Below the pieces are notes generated by a model. It was not told the DNA's origin. It saw nothing but the letters and a program-made list of their open reading frames with translations, and made no database searches. The translations under genes and the position numbers were made by a program. From Delphinapterus leucas (taxonomy: Eukaryota > Chordata > Mammalia > Artiodactyla > Monodontidae), in assembly GCF_002288925.2 (NCBI RefSeq), contig NW_022098044.1, positions 15,027,570 to 15,091,569 of the forward strand: DNA of 64,000 nucleotides, in the 5' to 3' direction. This document shows, in pieces, positions 11,332 to 24,499 of this stretch (the stretch's first letter is position 1; every line of letters starts with the position of its first letter).

Positions 11332-12490
11332 AAATATGAAGAAAACAGAGACAGTGTAAGGGATAGAACTTGAGGTTGGCAGGTTGTAGAGTTAAGTGGC
11401 TTGTTTTTATATCTGCTCTGCTGTTTAGTGGTTGTGTGACCTTGTGCTGATCTGAATTCTTCCTCTCAGAGTCTTCCATGATTTTAGGTGGTTGATGAAT
11501 GAATCTATCAATATATTTCTTTTTAATCCCCTTCAGGTATCAATATTATTCATGTATTTTCTAGCTATATGTAGAAAAAATCATTTAAAATGACTTAAAG
11601 ATAGGAAGTTTAGGACTGTCTGGCACGACATTTGCTTTTTCAAATGACATCAAATTGTTGGCATCTCTAATCATTGTTTCCTTATAGCTAGGATACCACT
11701 TAGTATTGATGACACATGGAACAAAGCAGCAGCATCCTTCTCTGCCTGCATTTGGTAAATTGCCACCAAAGTTTTCTCGTAATTGTAAAAATACCCCTTA
11801 GGCTGCAACTGTGGGTGATTCCTACCTTCATGCTGATCAAAAGAAAGAGAGCCTCATTTTTAGGTAAGAGTTCCCCTTTTGCCTTCAGAATTTTGACTTC
11901 CTGGAAGGGTCTAGTTGCTCGGTGGGTATTTTGTTGGCTGTTAGTTTTTCTTGCTATCTGCAGCGGGAAGGCTCAGGGAGTCCTACGCTTCAGATAGTGA
12001 TTTAGAACGTAACAGGGGACCCCTGGGGCTTGGTGTCATTATGAGCTAAGGGAGGACATGGAGCAATGTCAGATGGAGTGGATTCATTAGAATAAATTGC
12101 GTGTTGAATTTCCATAGCAGCTCGGAGATGGATGTATTACTCTGCTGTCATGAAAGATTATCCTTTAATTGTTTTATATGCAAGTTCGAAGTGAACATCA
12201 GGGCAGAGCACTTGATTTATGAGCCACTTTTTCTTTAGCCCTGAATTCAGAGTGTCAGTTCCTGAAAGGAGGGGCCCCCTGTACCCCAGAGCCTGGCACA
12301 AAATACGTGCTCAATAAATACTTACTTAGCCTCATGGAAACAAATACTCATGATGGTGAAATCCACCACTAAGAATTTTCATATAATCTTTTTGTGTTGG
12401 ATTATATCAGTTGTCCTTATTTATATTTTTTAGATCATGGGATTCTTCAGAATAAAATGAAAGCCAAGGCCTCCCTTAATAGAGTCTACA

Positions 12491-14791
12491 CCGATTGCCG
12501 TATTTAGGAGTGTGGACTTGGTTCCACAGGCAATGCAAGAGCTATTAAATGGGGAGCTATTAAATGGCTTTGAGGAAGGGAGTGACGAGGTGGTTTTGGA
12601 TGATGGCTCTACTCCTGTGATTTTGGTACTGGGAGTGGTTCTAGAGGAACAGAATCTTAAGGATGAGTTTACTGAATTGGTTCTGGAGCTTCTGGAATCA
12701 GTTCTCTAATCTGGTTAGATTTAAAGACACTATTGACTCTATTTCCTGTAGTAAAGAGAGCACTTCCTGTTCACAACATGATGTGGCAATAGGGATACAC
12801 AAGATATCATCATTGGATACTCCTATTCAAATACTTACAAGAGGCAAGGATCTAGGTGAGCATTTTTGTCAAACTAACTGCTGTCAAAGTAACGAGTATG
12901 AGATTGGCTGGTTGCTCCTAATATCATTGACAAAGTGGGAAAAGAAATTAATGAACTGAGGACTCGAATTCCCAGCACAAGCACTGCATAAATGACCCAA
13001 AATCTTCTATGTCTGCCCTGAAGGATACCTTTATCTCCTGAGATTGCTGACAACCAAACCCAGTATCTCATCCTCTGAGTGGCTGAATTACAGTACAGGT
13101 TGAATTCCCAGCCTCACAGCATGTCTACTGTTAAAGTAAAGGCATTGATAGGGAAGAAATAGCATCCTGGAAGTTGGCATGGGGATGTGTGGGAAGACCC
13201 TGATGCAGATGGGGACATTGAACTCCTAAATTTTGATCAGTTCTCTTCGCCAATAGAAGCAGGCCCTCCACTCGTCTTGAGGGGATTAACCTTGCGTTGA
13301 TGAGGAAGCTGTAATGGCCTCCCCTTAAGGCACCTGCCTTGCAAGACATTGTTGATTCTCCTCAGGACCCCCACCCCTCTTTTCTTCTGGACTTATAACT
13401 AAACTCAAGTCCCTGCAGGTCCCTAAAAGTGAGGGTCAAAATGTGACCCATGAGGAGTTCTGCTACACTGCAAAAGAACTACTTGGTTTTTCTAATTTAC
13501 ACAGAAGTTCAGGGAATATGTGTGGGAATGGATATTAGGGGGGTGGGGTAATGGTGGAAGGAACATAAATTTGGATTGGGCCACATTAATTGATATGGAC
13601 CCGATAAACAGAGATTTCTGCATTTAATGTTGAAGCTCGGGGAGTTAGAAAGGGCTCTACTAGTTTGGTTGGTTGGTTGGCTAAAACATGGACCAAAAGT
13701 TGGCCCACAGTAAATGAACTTGAATGCCAGACCTGCCTTGGTTTAATGTAGAGGAAGAGATTCAAAGGCTTAGGGAGATTGGAATGTTAGAGTGAATTTG
13801 TCATTTAACACCTACTCACCTGCCTTGGGGGGTTACACAGGACACACCTTTCACCATGACTATGAGAAATAAATTTGTGAGGGGACCCCCAGCATCCTTG
13901 AAGAGCTCTGTGATCACTCTTAAATGTAAGCCAGACCTCGCAGTGGGGACTTCAGTCACTGAAGTGAGAAACCTAAATGCAGAGTAATTGGACCCTGGGT
14001 GGCAGGGGCCAAGTGACAGTACTTAACCACCAAAGTCAAGGTGGACGTGATTACTGTAATGGACAGCAGAGTCAAAGCAGTACCTGACTCTAAGAGACTG
14101 TGGTATTCCCAGAAGTGAAATACATAGGAAGCCTACTAAATTTTTATTTGATCTGTATGAGCAGAAAAATTCCAGGTCAAGTGAACAAAAGTCTAACCTG
14201 TCTCATAAAAACAGTCACTGCCCCTCAATTGGTTCCCAGATTTGAGCCAGTTTATAGACCCAAAATCCATGAGTGAAGGGGAGGCTGGGTCCCCTTGAGG
14301 AAGGATCCCAGGCCGCTGCCAAAAATTTATACTGGTTCATCTTTCTCCCGGTCTTCCCCAAGGGACCTTTGGCTTTTTACCAGCGTGACTGCGCGCTGGA
14401 GAAAAGGAAATAATCAGACCTTTTGAGGATTACCAGACACTGGATCTGGACTGGCACTAATTCCAGGAGATTCAAAACATCACTGTGTTCTATCAGTCAG
14501 ATTAGGGACTAATGGAGGCCAGGTGATCAATGGAGTTTTGGCTCAGGCCCATCTCACAGAGGGCCCGGTAGGTCCCCAAATCCACCCTGTGGTTATTTCC
14601 CCAGTTCTGGAGTGCTTAACTGGAGTAGACATATTTAGCAACTGGTAAAATCCCCACATTGACGAAAAATGGATTGTCAGGGAGAGAGACTAAGGTGGGA
14701 GATCTGACAGAAGTTTACTGGAGTACTCCAAGGGAGAAATACGCAATTCCTGGACTACTACATCGAGGAAACAGTAGAAGCTGTTTGAGTG
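12491..14791 (+). mobile_element. ERVL-class endogenous retrovirus relic (copy 2)
   Basis: This is the duplicate of 1160-3460 at offset 11331, with the same broken frames. It has no independent history: it was copied with the surrounding tandem duplication. Confidence 0.65.
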
Positions 14792-16241
14792 TTTTGAAAA
14801 ATTGAGATTTTTTTATATAGAGCTTCAAAATATTTCTGCTATAAGCACCTTTTTTTCTTATTTAATATATGCAAGAAAGAAAACCGATGACTTATGCAAA
14901 GAAGACAACCCTTCCTAACTTCAAGAGATTGACATTTTTACACAGCTGGCTGTGTTTATTGCAATAAAATCAGTGAATTCATAGTCAGAGGGTTGACTGT
15001 GACAAAGCTGATGAGTAAATTCAATTTTCTGTAACAAACATAAAGGAAGAAAAACAATTTCCTGTACAACCAACCAACCCACCAGCTAACCAAGCAACCA
15101 AAAAACCAGCATCGTAATTTCAAGATTAAAAGTTATTTCACAATTAACCATTGGGGTTAAGAAAAATCTTGCAAGGAGACCTTCTTGAAACAAAACCCTC
15201 AGTTTTATGATGCGGGCTACATGTTAAGTATGGATTTAGCTTTGAGTGAGGCACTTTTCCCATTTGTCTACAGCTGTTTTTTAATTTTGTGCCTTTCAAC
15301 TTAGTCCTACATCGAAGGATAGAGCCTACCTCAGTCTGAAAACATTTGTGTCAAAAACTATTAACCACTTATTCGAACTTATGGATCCTGGATTTCTACT
15401 CTGATTTTCATCAAGATTGAATCTAAGCTATTTGGAGCTCTATGTGTGTAGGTTTTAGTTTTACATGGAGTAAATAGCATTGTCTGGAAAAAGAGGGGGA
15501 GGGGGAGGGGGAGAGGAGTACTTAGCTCTCAGGGCTGTTGGGAGAATTGAATGAGATCACCCTTCTAACTGTCCAGCTCAGGGTCTGCACACAGTATGTC
15601 CTCAGTTAATACTCATTCTGCTCTTCTGATCCATCTGATCCATCTGTTGGATCTTCTGATCCAACAACCTGATGATGTTCAGCTTCTAACTTGTTTGAAC
15701 TTTCATTGTAGCAAAGATGTCTCAGTACATTCTGTCTACACTGCTTGCAGAACGTCTTTGGCCATGAGACCTTCAAAGACTTGAAGGTTTTTTGTTTTTG
15801 CTTTTGTTTTTCTCCACAGTTGTAAGCACACTCCTTGAGACCTAAATAAAAGATGTTTGGTAACTAATGATTTATTAATTTGGGGAATAAAAATGTGCTA
15901 GTTACTTATTTATATGTATTCCCCTATATTTGTCCCCACCATGGAAAACTTTAGTGAATTAGAAAAAGCTCATAGGGCTGTTAATCCACATATTTGAAAA
16001 TATAATCTTCAGACCATGGAAAATACAGCAGGAATGAATGGGAGAAATCCTTAAGTAAACTGTTATATTTACTGGGAATGGAGGGGAAGTTGCAGGGTTG
16101 GGCATGTCTCCAGATATTGCAGAATATCCCCTGGAGGGACAAAGTCACCTCCAGTTGAGAGCCACTGCTCCAGGTGAGGGGTTCTCCCCTCTGTCTGCCC
16201 ATTTGAGTCACCTGAGGAGCTGTTAAAAAATAAAACAGGCC

Positions 16242-16444
16242 CTGGGACTTCCCTGATGGTCCAGTGGTTAAGACTCCTCACTCCCAATGCAGGGGGCCCG
16301 GGTTCGATCCCTGGTCAGGGAACTAGAGCCCGAATGCTGCAACTAAAGATCCTGCACGAGGCAACGAAGATCCCATGTGCTGCAACTAAGACCCAGCTCA
16401 GCCAAATAAATAAATAAATATTATTTAAAAAACAAAACAAAACA
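16242..16444 (+). mobile_element. CHR-family tRNA-derived SINE (copy 2)
   Basis: Duplicate of the SINE at 4911-5113, including its AAAACAGGCC target-site duplication (16232-16241 and 16445-16454). Two independent insertions would not share one target site, so this copy arose by segmental duplication or by assembly. Confidence 0.9.
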
Positions 16445-19400
16445 AAAACAGGCCTTGCTGTAGAATAATGCTGTCAGGGACTCTGTGAGTGAGGTATGGC
16501 ATAGGCATTTTCCCACAGCTGCCTGGTGATTCTGTTGTGCAGCCGGGCTAGAAAACTAGGTAGTTTACACAGAGACTCAGGGTTATTAGGAGCTACTGAG
16601 TTGTCAGGGTTTTTTTATTGTGCTACCTAGGAATTCTCCCCAGATGGCTTCCTTCTTGAGTTTGTGGTGATGGATGGGATATTTGCATATACCTTGACCA
16701 GTGTAAGGAAAATGGGGCTGTACCCAAAAATCTTGTTTACATTTGCAAACAAGATTATCAATGGATTTTGATATCCAAGAGATTATCAATGATTTTCATA
16801 GATACTCACATTTGATCTTGAAGTGAAACTGTGAGGTGGTCAGAGTGGTAATCCCAAGTTTATAGGATGAAGGAAGTGCTGCTTGAAGACCGTAAGTGAT
16901 GCATATGGTTCCTAAGGTAGTTTTCTTGTCCTGCGTTGTCACTCATTGCCACTCATGTTCACTGTGGGTTACTTTATAGTAATGAGGTTGGAAGGTTTAT
17001 TTTTTCATGTATGGATTTCTTCATAAAAGGCAAAGAACTAATGCTTAAGGGTTCATTATTTACCAGGACTGGTACAACCTCTGTTACCTTTCTTTTAAAT
17101 TAAAATCAAATTATAATAATTATATTACTACCACCACCAAAAATTACAGTTTGATAAACTCTTTTATACTAAGCATTTTATATATGACATTTCTGATCCT
17201 TATAACAACCTGCAAGGGAAGCATTATTTTCACTGTTTTACAAATGAGAAAACTTGGTCTCTAAGAGGTTAATGTAACTTGTCAAAACTAGTTAGTGATG
17301 GCTCTAGTAGTTGAAACCAGTTATTTCTGCCTGCAAAGTCTACTGCTGCTCCTTTACCTTGCTGTCCCATCTATGGAAGATGTCTCTAGGTGACCGTTAC
17401 ATAAGTAACCTTGAGCAACCTTTACACTAAATGCATGACTCTGATAATATACAGTCGCCAAGTAGGCACTGGGCCTCCATCAGAGTGCTAGGGTCAGTTA
17501 CAGCTTATCTCTGTAGGTGAGAGTATGATGTAGTCCACGTCCCAGCCAGCTGGACCAGAAAGGCCAGGTGCCGATTTCACCAGGGACTTGCAGTGATCTG
17601 AGGCATAGATTGTGAGCCCAGAATAGGCTGTCATATTGCTGAAGAGCAACACTGCCATCCACCCGTGAAAAGGGTCCCAAGGAATGCTCCATCACCTTTT
17701 TAGACCAGAGCAGCAGAGGCACAAAGGACTTCCCCACCCTCCTTCTGCCAGGAACCACATCAGACAATGGAACATTCTTGTCCAATGTGGAGTTCATGAC
17801 TATACAGCTATCATGGCCCTTTGCAGGCCAGCAGGTGTAAAATCTCTCTGTATTTTATAACCCTTGTGCAGCACAAGCCCAGATGAGTTGGGTTTTTCTT
17901 TGGAAAGGATTGATTTCGTTTCCAGAGAAGTCTCAGATATTAGCAGAGCAGGGAGGAGGGAAGGGAGAGTCAGATAGATGGTCTTGGAAATGTAATAGCC
18001 TTTGACATGCCCCCTGGGGTCCACTGAACCGATTGAACGTGAACACTCTTTTCTCCGTTCGGACGGGCCCAGGCTGCTCAAATGTGCAGAGTGAGCATCA
18101 TCTGTTTCAACACCAGAGATTTTGCTGACTCAGAGGCGTGTATCAGTCTCCACTGGGGACGTGCAGCAAATAGCCTAAAGAAGTCGCATCCTTTCCTTGG
18201 CCTCTCTGCCTCACCTCTCCTTGGGTCCTAGAAAGGAAAGTCTTATCCTTCAAAGGAGATGTAACAACAGATTATAAGGCATAAGCCATTACTTAAAACA
18301 TTATAGAATCGTCTAATATTAGAAGTGAAAGGGATAAAGGAGAACTCCTAACATGCCTTTCATTTCTAACTGGAGAAAACTGAGCCCCAAGGAGGAAGCG
18401 AGTTCTTCAAGGTCGTAAGCTCTGAGAGCAGGACCTGGGCCCCTGACAACTGGCACAGAGGTCTTTCCTCTATACAGAGTTGTCTTGCCTTTTGTTCTTA
18501 AGGAATGACTATGTAAATCAACCAGATGATCTTTCATCTGTATGCTTTCTTTTTTAGGAGGCGATATGTGTCTAGGATGTATTCAACTGCCGGTAACAAT
18601 GACTTTGAATCATGAAGATGTTTATTCTTTACTTATCAAGAATTCTTAAAGTAGGTAGTTCCAGGGTTGGGTCAATGGCTTACTGATGTCAGGACATTAG
18701 GCAAGGACATTCTTCTGGCCTTTCCGTCATGGTCGTAAGCTGACCACCATAGCTCTATGCTCTACATCCTCCCATGATGGCTTTCCAAGCAGGAAATGAG
18801 AGCGATGATGGCAAGAAAGTGCCTCTTCTGCAATGTTCTCTCTTTTATTGCACAAAAACATTGCCTAGTAGCCTTTGACAGACATCCCTGTATGTCTTAT
18901 TGCTCTCCCTCAATTAAGAGTTGGATTCAGAGGACCATCTGAAGTTAACTATGCTTCATCCCCTAGGGGGGTGTGTGTGTGTGTGTGTGTGTGTGTGAAT
19001 TTCTCTGAACATATTTTAATACCTAACAAAACCACGCTTCCTTTAACAAGGAAGAAGAGGGAAAAAGTCCTGTTGGGAATGTGACCAACAGAGTCTACCA
19101 TATGTGTAAACACTTTAAAGGTGGACAGTCTGACTTAATATTTTGGCTCTATCACTAACTACCTCTACCATCTTAGACAAGTCACTTAGCCTCCCTGAAC
19201 TTTGGTTTCATTATCTATAAGATTAAGATATTATTAGTACCTTCCTCACAGAACTATTGTGAGGGGTGATAAGATAGTGTACATCAAGGGCTCATCAAAG
19301 TGCCCAGTAAGGACCCAACAAATATGATCTTGCTTTGTATATATATATATTTTATCTTATTGAATAACTCTTTAAGGAATCAATTATTTATTGAGTGGCT

Positions 19401-19600
19401 CATTGATGAATGACATACAAGTGCCTCCCTCATGGAGGTAACGTTTTAGGGGGAAACAGACAATAAATGAGATGATTCTACCACCCCCCCACACCTTCCT
19501 AAACTCCATTCTTCCATTGGCAGGAGCAGGGGGTGATCCAGAACTCAGGGTGCTCTAGGTAGGTCCTTCAATACTTCTTTTCCCCCTAATACTACCAACC

Positions 19601-21740
19601 GTGCTACCAAAATTGGTTTTGAGACCTTCGGGAGCATGTTTACACCCTTTGTCACTGTACGTGTTGGTCACCATGAGAGGTCCATGTCTCCCAAGATGTT
19701 CATTATCACCCAGACTTTCATCCCCCTATGGCACTGTGCATCCTTTTTTTTCCCCTATCTCATCTCCCACCTCTTCCCTTAATGTCATTTGCCTTTTTGC
19801 TACAACTGAAATGTATTCTCCTCTGAGGACGTTACTTAGCCCTGCAGTCTTAGTGGGTGGCTGTTTCCTTTTTCATATTCCACACCCCTGTACCATTGCT
19901 CCTCCTGGCTCCCCCATGACATTTCCAGACCATTCTCCCTTCCTCCTCCTTAAAACATTCCTCATTTGCATCTCCTGCCCTCAGAGGGTATCACCTAGCA
20001 TGCATCCTTGTTGCAGTCATCTACTGGCCCCCTGTGTCATGCCCCCTCATTCCTTGAGGAATTGACATTTCCAGACCATTCTCCCTTCCTCCTCCTTAAA
20101 ACATTCCTCATTTGCATCTCCTGCCCTCAGAGGGTATCACCCAGCACGCATCCTTGTTGCAGTCATCTACTGGCCCCCTGTGTCATGCCCCCTCATTCCT
20201 TGAGGAATTTAGTGCCAGGTTTACTGTCACTATTTCCATTATAATTCTTGGTGATTTCAGTAAGCACTTTCCAATATCCTAGTTTCTTTCCTTAAAGTCT
20301 TCTGCAATGATATCCCCCCCTCCTAATCACCTACTGTCCTGGTCTTACCCTAGGTCTTATTGTTATCGATTACTCCAACCCCTCCACAATCCCAATGTCA
20401 AGTACCCCTTCTTCTGTCTTTCTAGCTCACTCTATCCAGTCCTCCAGCTTCCACAATTGTTCAACCTCATGAGACCTACAGCCTTTTGGTCTGTCACTCA
20501 CCACGCTTTTGTCCTCATCCCATTCTTCACTGAACTTAAATTCTGTGAGCCAGAATCATAACCGCCATCAACTTCCTTGTGCCTCTCTTTTTCGTCGTGT
20601 CCCTCAGCTCTGGTTACACCTCACTCTTCATCAGCCTGTCCCTGTACCCTGTAGCTGAACACGGCTGGTGAGATACACACCATGTCGTCCACTGGTCTCA
20701 CTTCAAATTTATTGTCAATAACCTCAAGGGCGCCCTTGTGCTGCCAGCCATCATCCTTCATTCCCCTGAATTATTCACTTTCCCAGTCTCCTTGATGACA
20801 ATTTCATGCCTCATCCTCTGTTTTCCAGTTCCCAGCGCCTCCTCCCCATCTTTACCCTCAGCATAATGAACTCAGTTCCTCTTTCACTGAGAAAACAGAA
20901 GCAACCAGAAAAGAACTCCCACAGTGCCTACCTCCACACTTACGTTCCTAACTGCCCCTGGGCTTCCATCTTATTCCTGTTGCTGTGGAGGAGCTGCGAG
21001 GCTCATCTGTCTACTCTCAGGCTAGATTCTCATCCACTCTCACTTCCCCAGGGTACCACTTTCATAATTCTCACCTTCCTCTCCCTCATCTATTTTTCTG
21101 TCTATCTCAAGTCATTCCCATCAGCACACAAACATGATACAGTTTCTCTAATCCTGACTTCACACACATCTCTTCTGTTTTCAGTAAAACTCACTAAATC
21201 CAAGTCCTCACTTTCCATTTTTGCTCAATTTTGAGCAGAATTTAGTCCCCAACACTTCAGAAAACTGTTCTTGTCTAGATCACTAGTGACCCCCACTTGG
21301 TCAGTCGAGTGGTCCAGTCTCAGTCCTCCACATTCCGGACCTGTCAGCAGCAACTGTAAGAGTTCAGCCCTCCCGCCTCCTTGAAACACTTTCTTTATTG
21401 GATGTCTAGGCTACCCCTGCCTCCAGTTTCCCTGCTGTTCCACTGGCCACTCCTTCTCATTTTCCATTGCTGGTTTCTCTTCATCTTCCTGACCCTTAAA
21501 CACTGGAACATTTCAGTACTCAGCCAAGGAAGCTCCTCTCTATTGCCACTCACTTCTTTGGAGAGCTGATGCAATCTCTGCTTTATATACCATCCATTCT
21601 CTTGACTCAACCTTTAAAATACAACCAGAATCCAGCCACTTCTTACTATTTCCACTGCCACCAGTCACTCCACTCCAAGCTGTCAGTGTCACTCACTTGG
21701 GATATAATGGCCTTCTAACTGGGCTTTGTGATTCCACCTG
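19601..21740 (+). mobile_element. L2 LINE relic, endonuclease to reverse transcriptase region
   Basis: An ancient L2-clade non-LTR retrotransposon in the forward orientation. Near 20245 the sequence ATTCTTGGTGATTTCAG translates ILGDFS, a degenerate form of the G-D-F-N endonuclease motif. The stretches 21440-21540 and 21630-21720 follow the L2 consensus as I remember it (TGCTCCTTCTC, CCCTTAAACACTGGAACAT, CAGCCACTTCTTACTATTTCCA, GGCCTTCTAACTGG). Frames are broken throughout. Only the first part, up to 20209, is duplicated at 8270-8878. Confidence 0.7.
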
Positions 21741-24380
21741 TCAGAGGGAGACACCACTGTGGATGGTGTGGATGGGTGGTCATGGAAGCTTTGGAAGGAG
21801 CCAGCCATGCAAAGATCTGAACAAAGAGCATGCCAGATGGAGAAACAAGCAATGTGAAGACAGACGGGAAAGAGCATAGAACATCACTATCCAGGGGGTA
21901 CTCAATACCTGATACAAAGGTAAAGAGAAAATTAAGAGTAATTGTCATAGGAATAAAAAAATTGAGATCTGACCCACGAGATACATTTTATTTCAACAAA
22001 AGTGTGAATACCCACTTTCCTAACATACTAATATTAAAACCTGTGCCGATCTCTGTCACATAGGGTTTGCAAACAATGGATGAAAATAATTGTTTTGTTA
22101 GTAGAGTGTTTTAAAAAGCAAGGAATTTTATTTAGAAATCAGATTTCCGGCTCTTTTTGAAACTCTAGGAATAGAGTGTATATTCGATAACACAACAACT
22201 GGCTGAAGTTAAGTATGCCTGCTCCCTTTAGATGGGCCCGTATTCCCCCATTCCTACCATTCCCCATTAAATATGCCTGCTCAACTTCACTCATTTGCAT
22301 TTACTGCTTGGCCCCTGTAGGCATCTGATTTTGAAGTCCTTGGGCTAAGAGGTGAAAAGATTTCATCAGTTTGGATATTTGAGAGGACTCACAAGACTCC
22401 TCTGAGTATAGTCACATAGGCTCTTATTTAAGGGGAGAAAGAGAGAAAGAGATTGTAGGCAAGAACTGGACATTCAAAAGACATTCAGGCACACTCCCCA
22501 AGGTCCTTCTTATTCTCATATGGGCTTGTCTCCAGATAAAACCACCAAGATCTGTGCAAGAAATCTTCACTTTAGGAGACCTCAACGCAGAAGTTCCCAG
22601 AGGGATTTTCTTGTTCCTCTGATTGTATGGTAGAGCCAGGTTGACTAACCAGTTATGACACTGAAAACCATGAGTAAACAAATTGGCTCTAGGGATCACC
22701 AGGGGAGTTTCAGACTTTAAACAGCACATCACAAATCTCATTACTCTTATCTTAGCCATGAGTCAGAGCCAGATGTCTAGGTGTCCCAGAGAGAAAGACA
22801 GATCTTTTCCAGTCTGGCTTTAAATCAACTCTATGCTAATATAGAAGATAATGTTCTTTGAAGACAAGGTAGCCTGTTCAGAGTCATTGTACCAAAAGGC
22901 ATCCAAGTTTTGTAAGGTCGTGAGTTTGCCAATCACCAGCCTCATCACCTTCTGATCCCTGTGTGAGGCTCAGTCCTGCTGTCCCCATCCATCCATTCCT
23001 TTACCACCCCCAACCATCTGCTTATTCTAAGATAGCAAAGCTTGGCCCCCACCCTCTTTCTAGTCATCAGCTTGCCAGAGTTCTTGCTGTGGCCTTTCTC
23101 TGGCCCCTGCCCTGCTCTACCACTTCACTTGTTTCCACCTATTTATTTCTGTTATATTGTGAGTGTTTTTGAAAGCGGAGGACTGGGCTGGCCTTATTTA
23201 ATCTCTATGCCCCTCTCCCACACTCGCTGATACATAGAGAATGGGGCTGAGCAAATTTCCTTGTAAAGATTTTGGTTTCCATTCTTGATTTTATGTCAAC
23301 TACTCCTGTCTCAGCTATTAACTCTGAGCCATACTCTGCAATTAATTAGCACTACCGTGATTCTCCTGGACTGGTCCTAGATGTCATCAGATACATGATT
23401 CCATCCTCTAGAAGTGACCACAATGGCAGCCTCAACTTGGGCTTTAGTGGAATGGTTGAGGGATTGCCGAGGCTCACTGGGTAATGGTCATATCTGAGAT
23501 GCCCACGGTGTCCAGGAGAGCTATCAGAGATGTCACACCTCTACTGGTTTTAGTCCAGGCGACACCTCTTCTTACCTGCACTGAGAGGTACCAAAAGGAA
23601 ATCTCTGCTTTTCTAAGATGGCTCTAGTGTGGTGGTATGTGGACAAGGCAATTTCAGCATTCTCACAACATCCTGAGAGAAGATTAAGGGACCTGCCAGA
23701 TACCCCTTTGCCCCAGGGCTAGCCCAGGGCAGAAACCTCACTAGTGTCCTGAAAGTTTTCTGTTACAGTTGCTTCCACGATGACTGTAGGCCTATCTTCT
23801 ACTCACCAAAGACATGGCTAGAGATCTGGTGTCTGGGTATACTTCCAGGCTCACTGCTTGGCTCAGAATATTGCCTTGTGGCTTGAGCTTGGTTATGCGT
23901 CACCTGGGTTGATAAAGTCTCTGGGCTGCCTTACAGGGTCTTTAATTTCCTTTAAGTATTGCTGGAGAAAGAACCTCTTCCTGGTTTAAGACCCTATCCT
24001 TACACTCTGTTGCTGAAGCAAGTGGCTCTGTCTCTGATTCCCCAATCCATCTGCAGACCCCTACCTCTGGATCTATTGGCCACATGCTGAACCTAGACCT
24101 TCCAGGAGGGATGATTCTGCTCTTCCATAACATTGTGGCTTCTCTCGAGCTGCAGGACCAAGCATGAGTGAATGTATTGCATCCTCAGGCAGAGTGACAA
24201 ATACCTCCAACCCTGTGTCCTTGAATAGTATTAGTGCACCTTTTCTCATGAGCTACTCCATAATTTGGGGCATCGATGAATCACCCAACTGTAAACGTGG
24301 ATTTCTTCTATCAGATATTAGAACAGTTTACTCAGATATTTCAATAATTGTGGTCAGAGAGGAAAGCTCCTAACCTCATC
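21741..24380. other. Unassigned intronic sequence, possibly including an old LTR
   Basis: No exon was recognised. The part from 22370 to 22760 (from GAGAGGACTCACAAGACTCC onward) has the look of a degraded LTR, but no ends or target duplication were found. The 111-codon minus-strand frame at 22424-22759 lies in that stretch and shows no domain. Confidence 0.4.
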
Positions 24381-24384
24381 TATT

Positions 24385-24495
24385 AAATGAAAACATTAAT
24401 ACTTCCCTCACAGGGTTGGAATGACAAATTAAAATTATTCTATATATCACCTAGCATAGTATCTAACACATGGTAGGGTCTTAAAAGATGCTAAT
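24385..24495 (+). repeat. MIR 3' fragment
   Basis: CTTCCCTCACAGGGTTGGAATGA, then CACCTAGCATAGTATCTAACACATGGTAGG, matches the late part of a MIR in forward orientation. Short and non-coding. Confidence 0.6.
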
Positions 24496-24499
24496 TCCT

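Larger units (their letters stand above)
8879..20209 (+). repeat. Copy 2 (inferred complete unit) of the 11.3-kb tandem duplication
   Basis: Positions 11332-20209 repeat 1-8878 without a difference that I noticed. The start at 8879 is inferred from the period (20209 minus 11331, plus 1). It agrees with the local content: a MIR begins abruptly in its middle at 8879. At the other end, the L2 relic runs on without a break past 20209 into single-copy sequence, so 20209/20210 is ancestral continuity and 8878/8879 is the novel joint. The stretch 8879-11331 has no partner in the window; its partner should lie just left of it. Confidence 0.85.
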
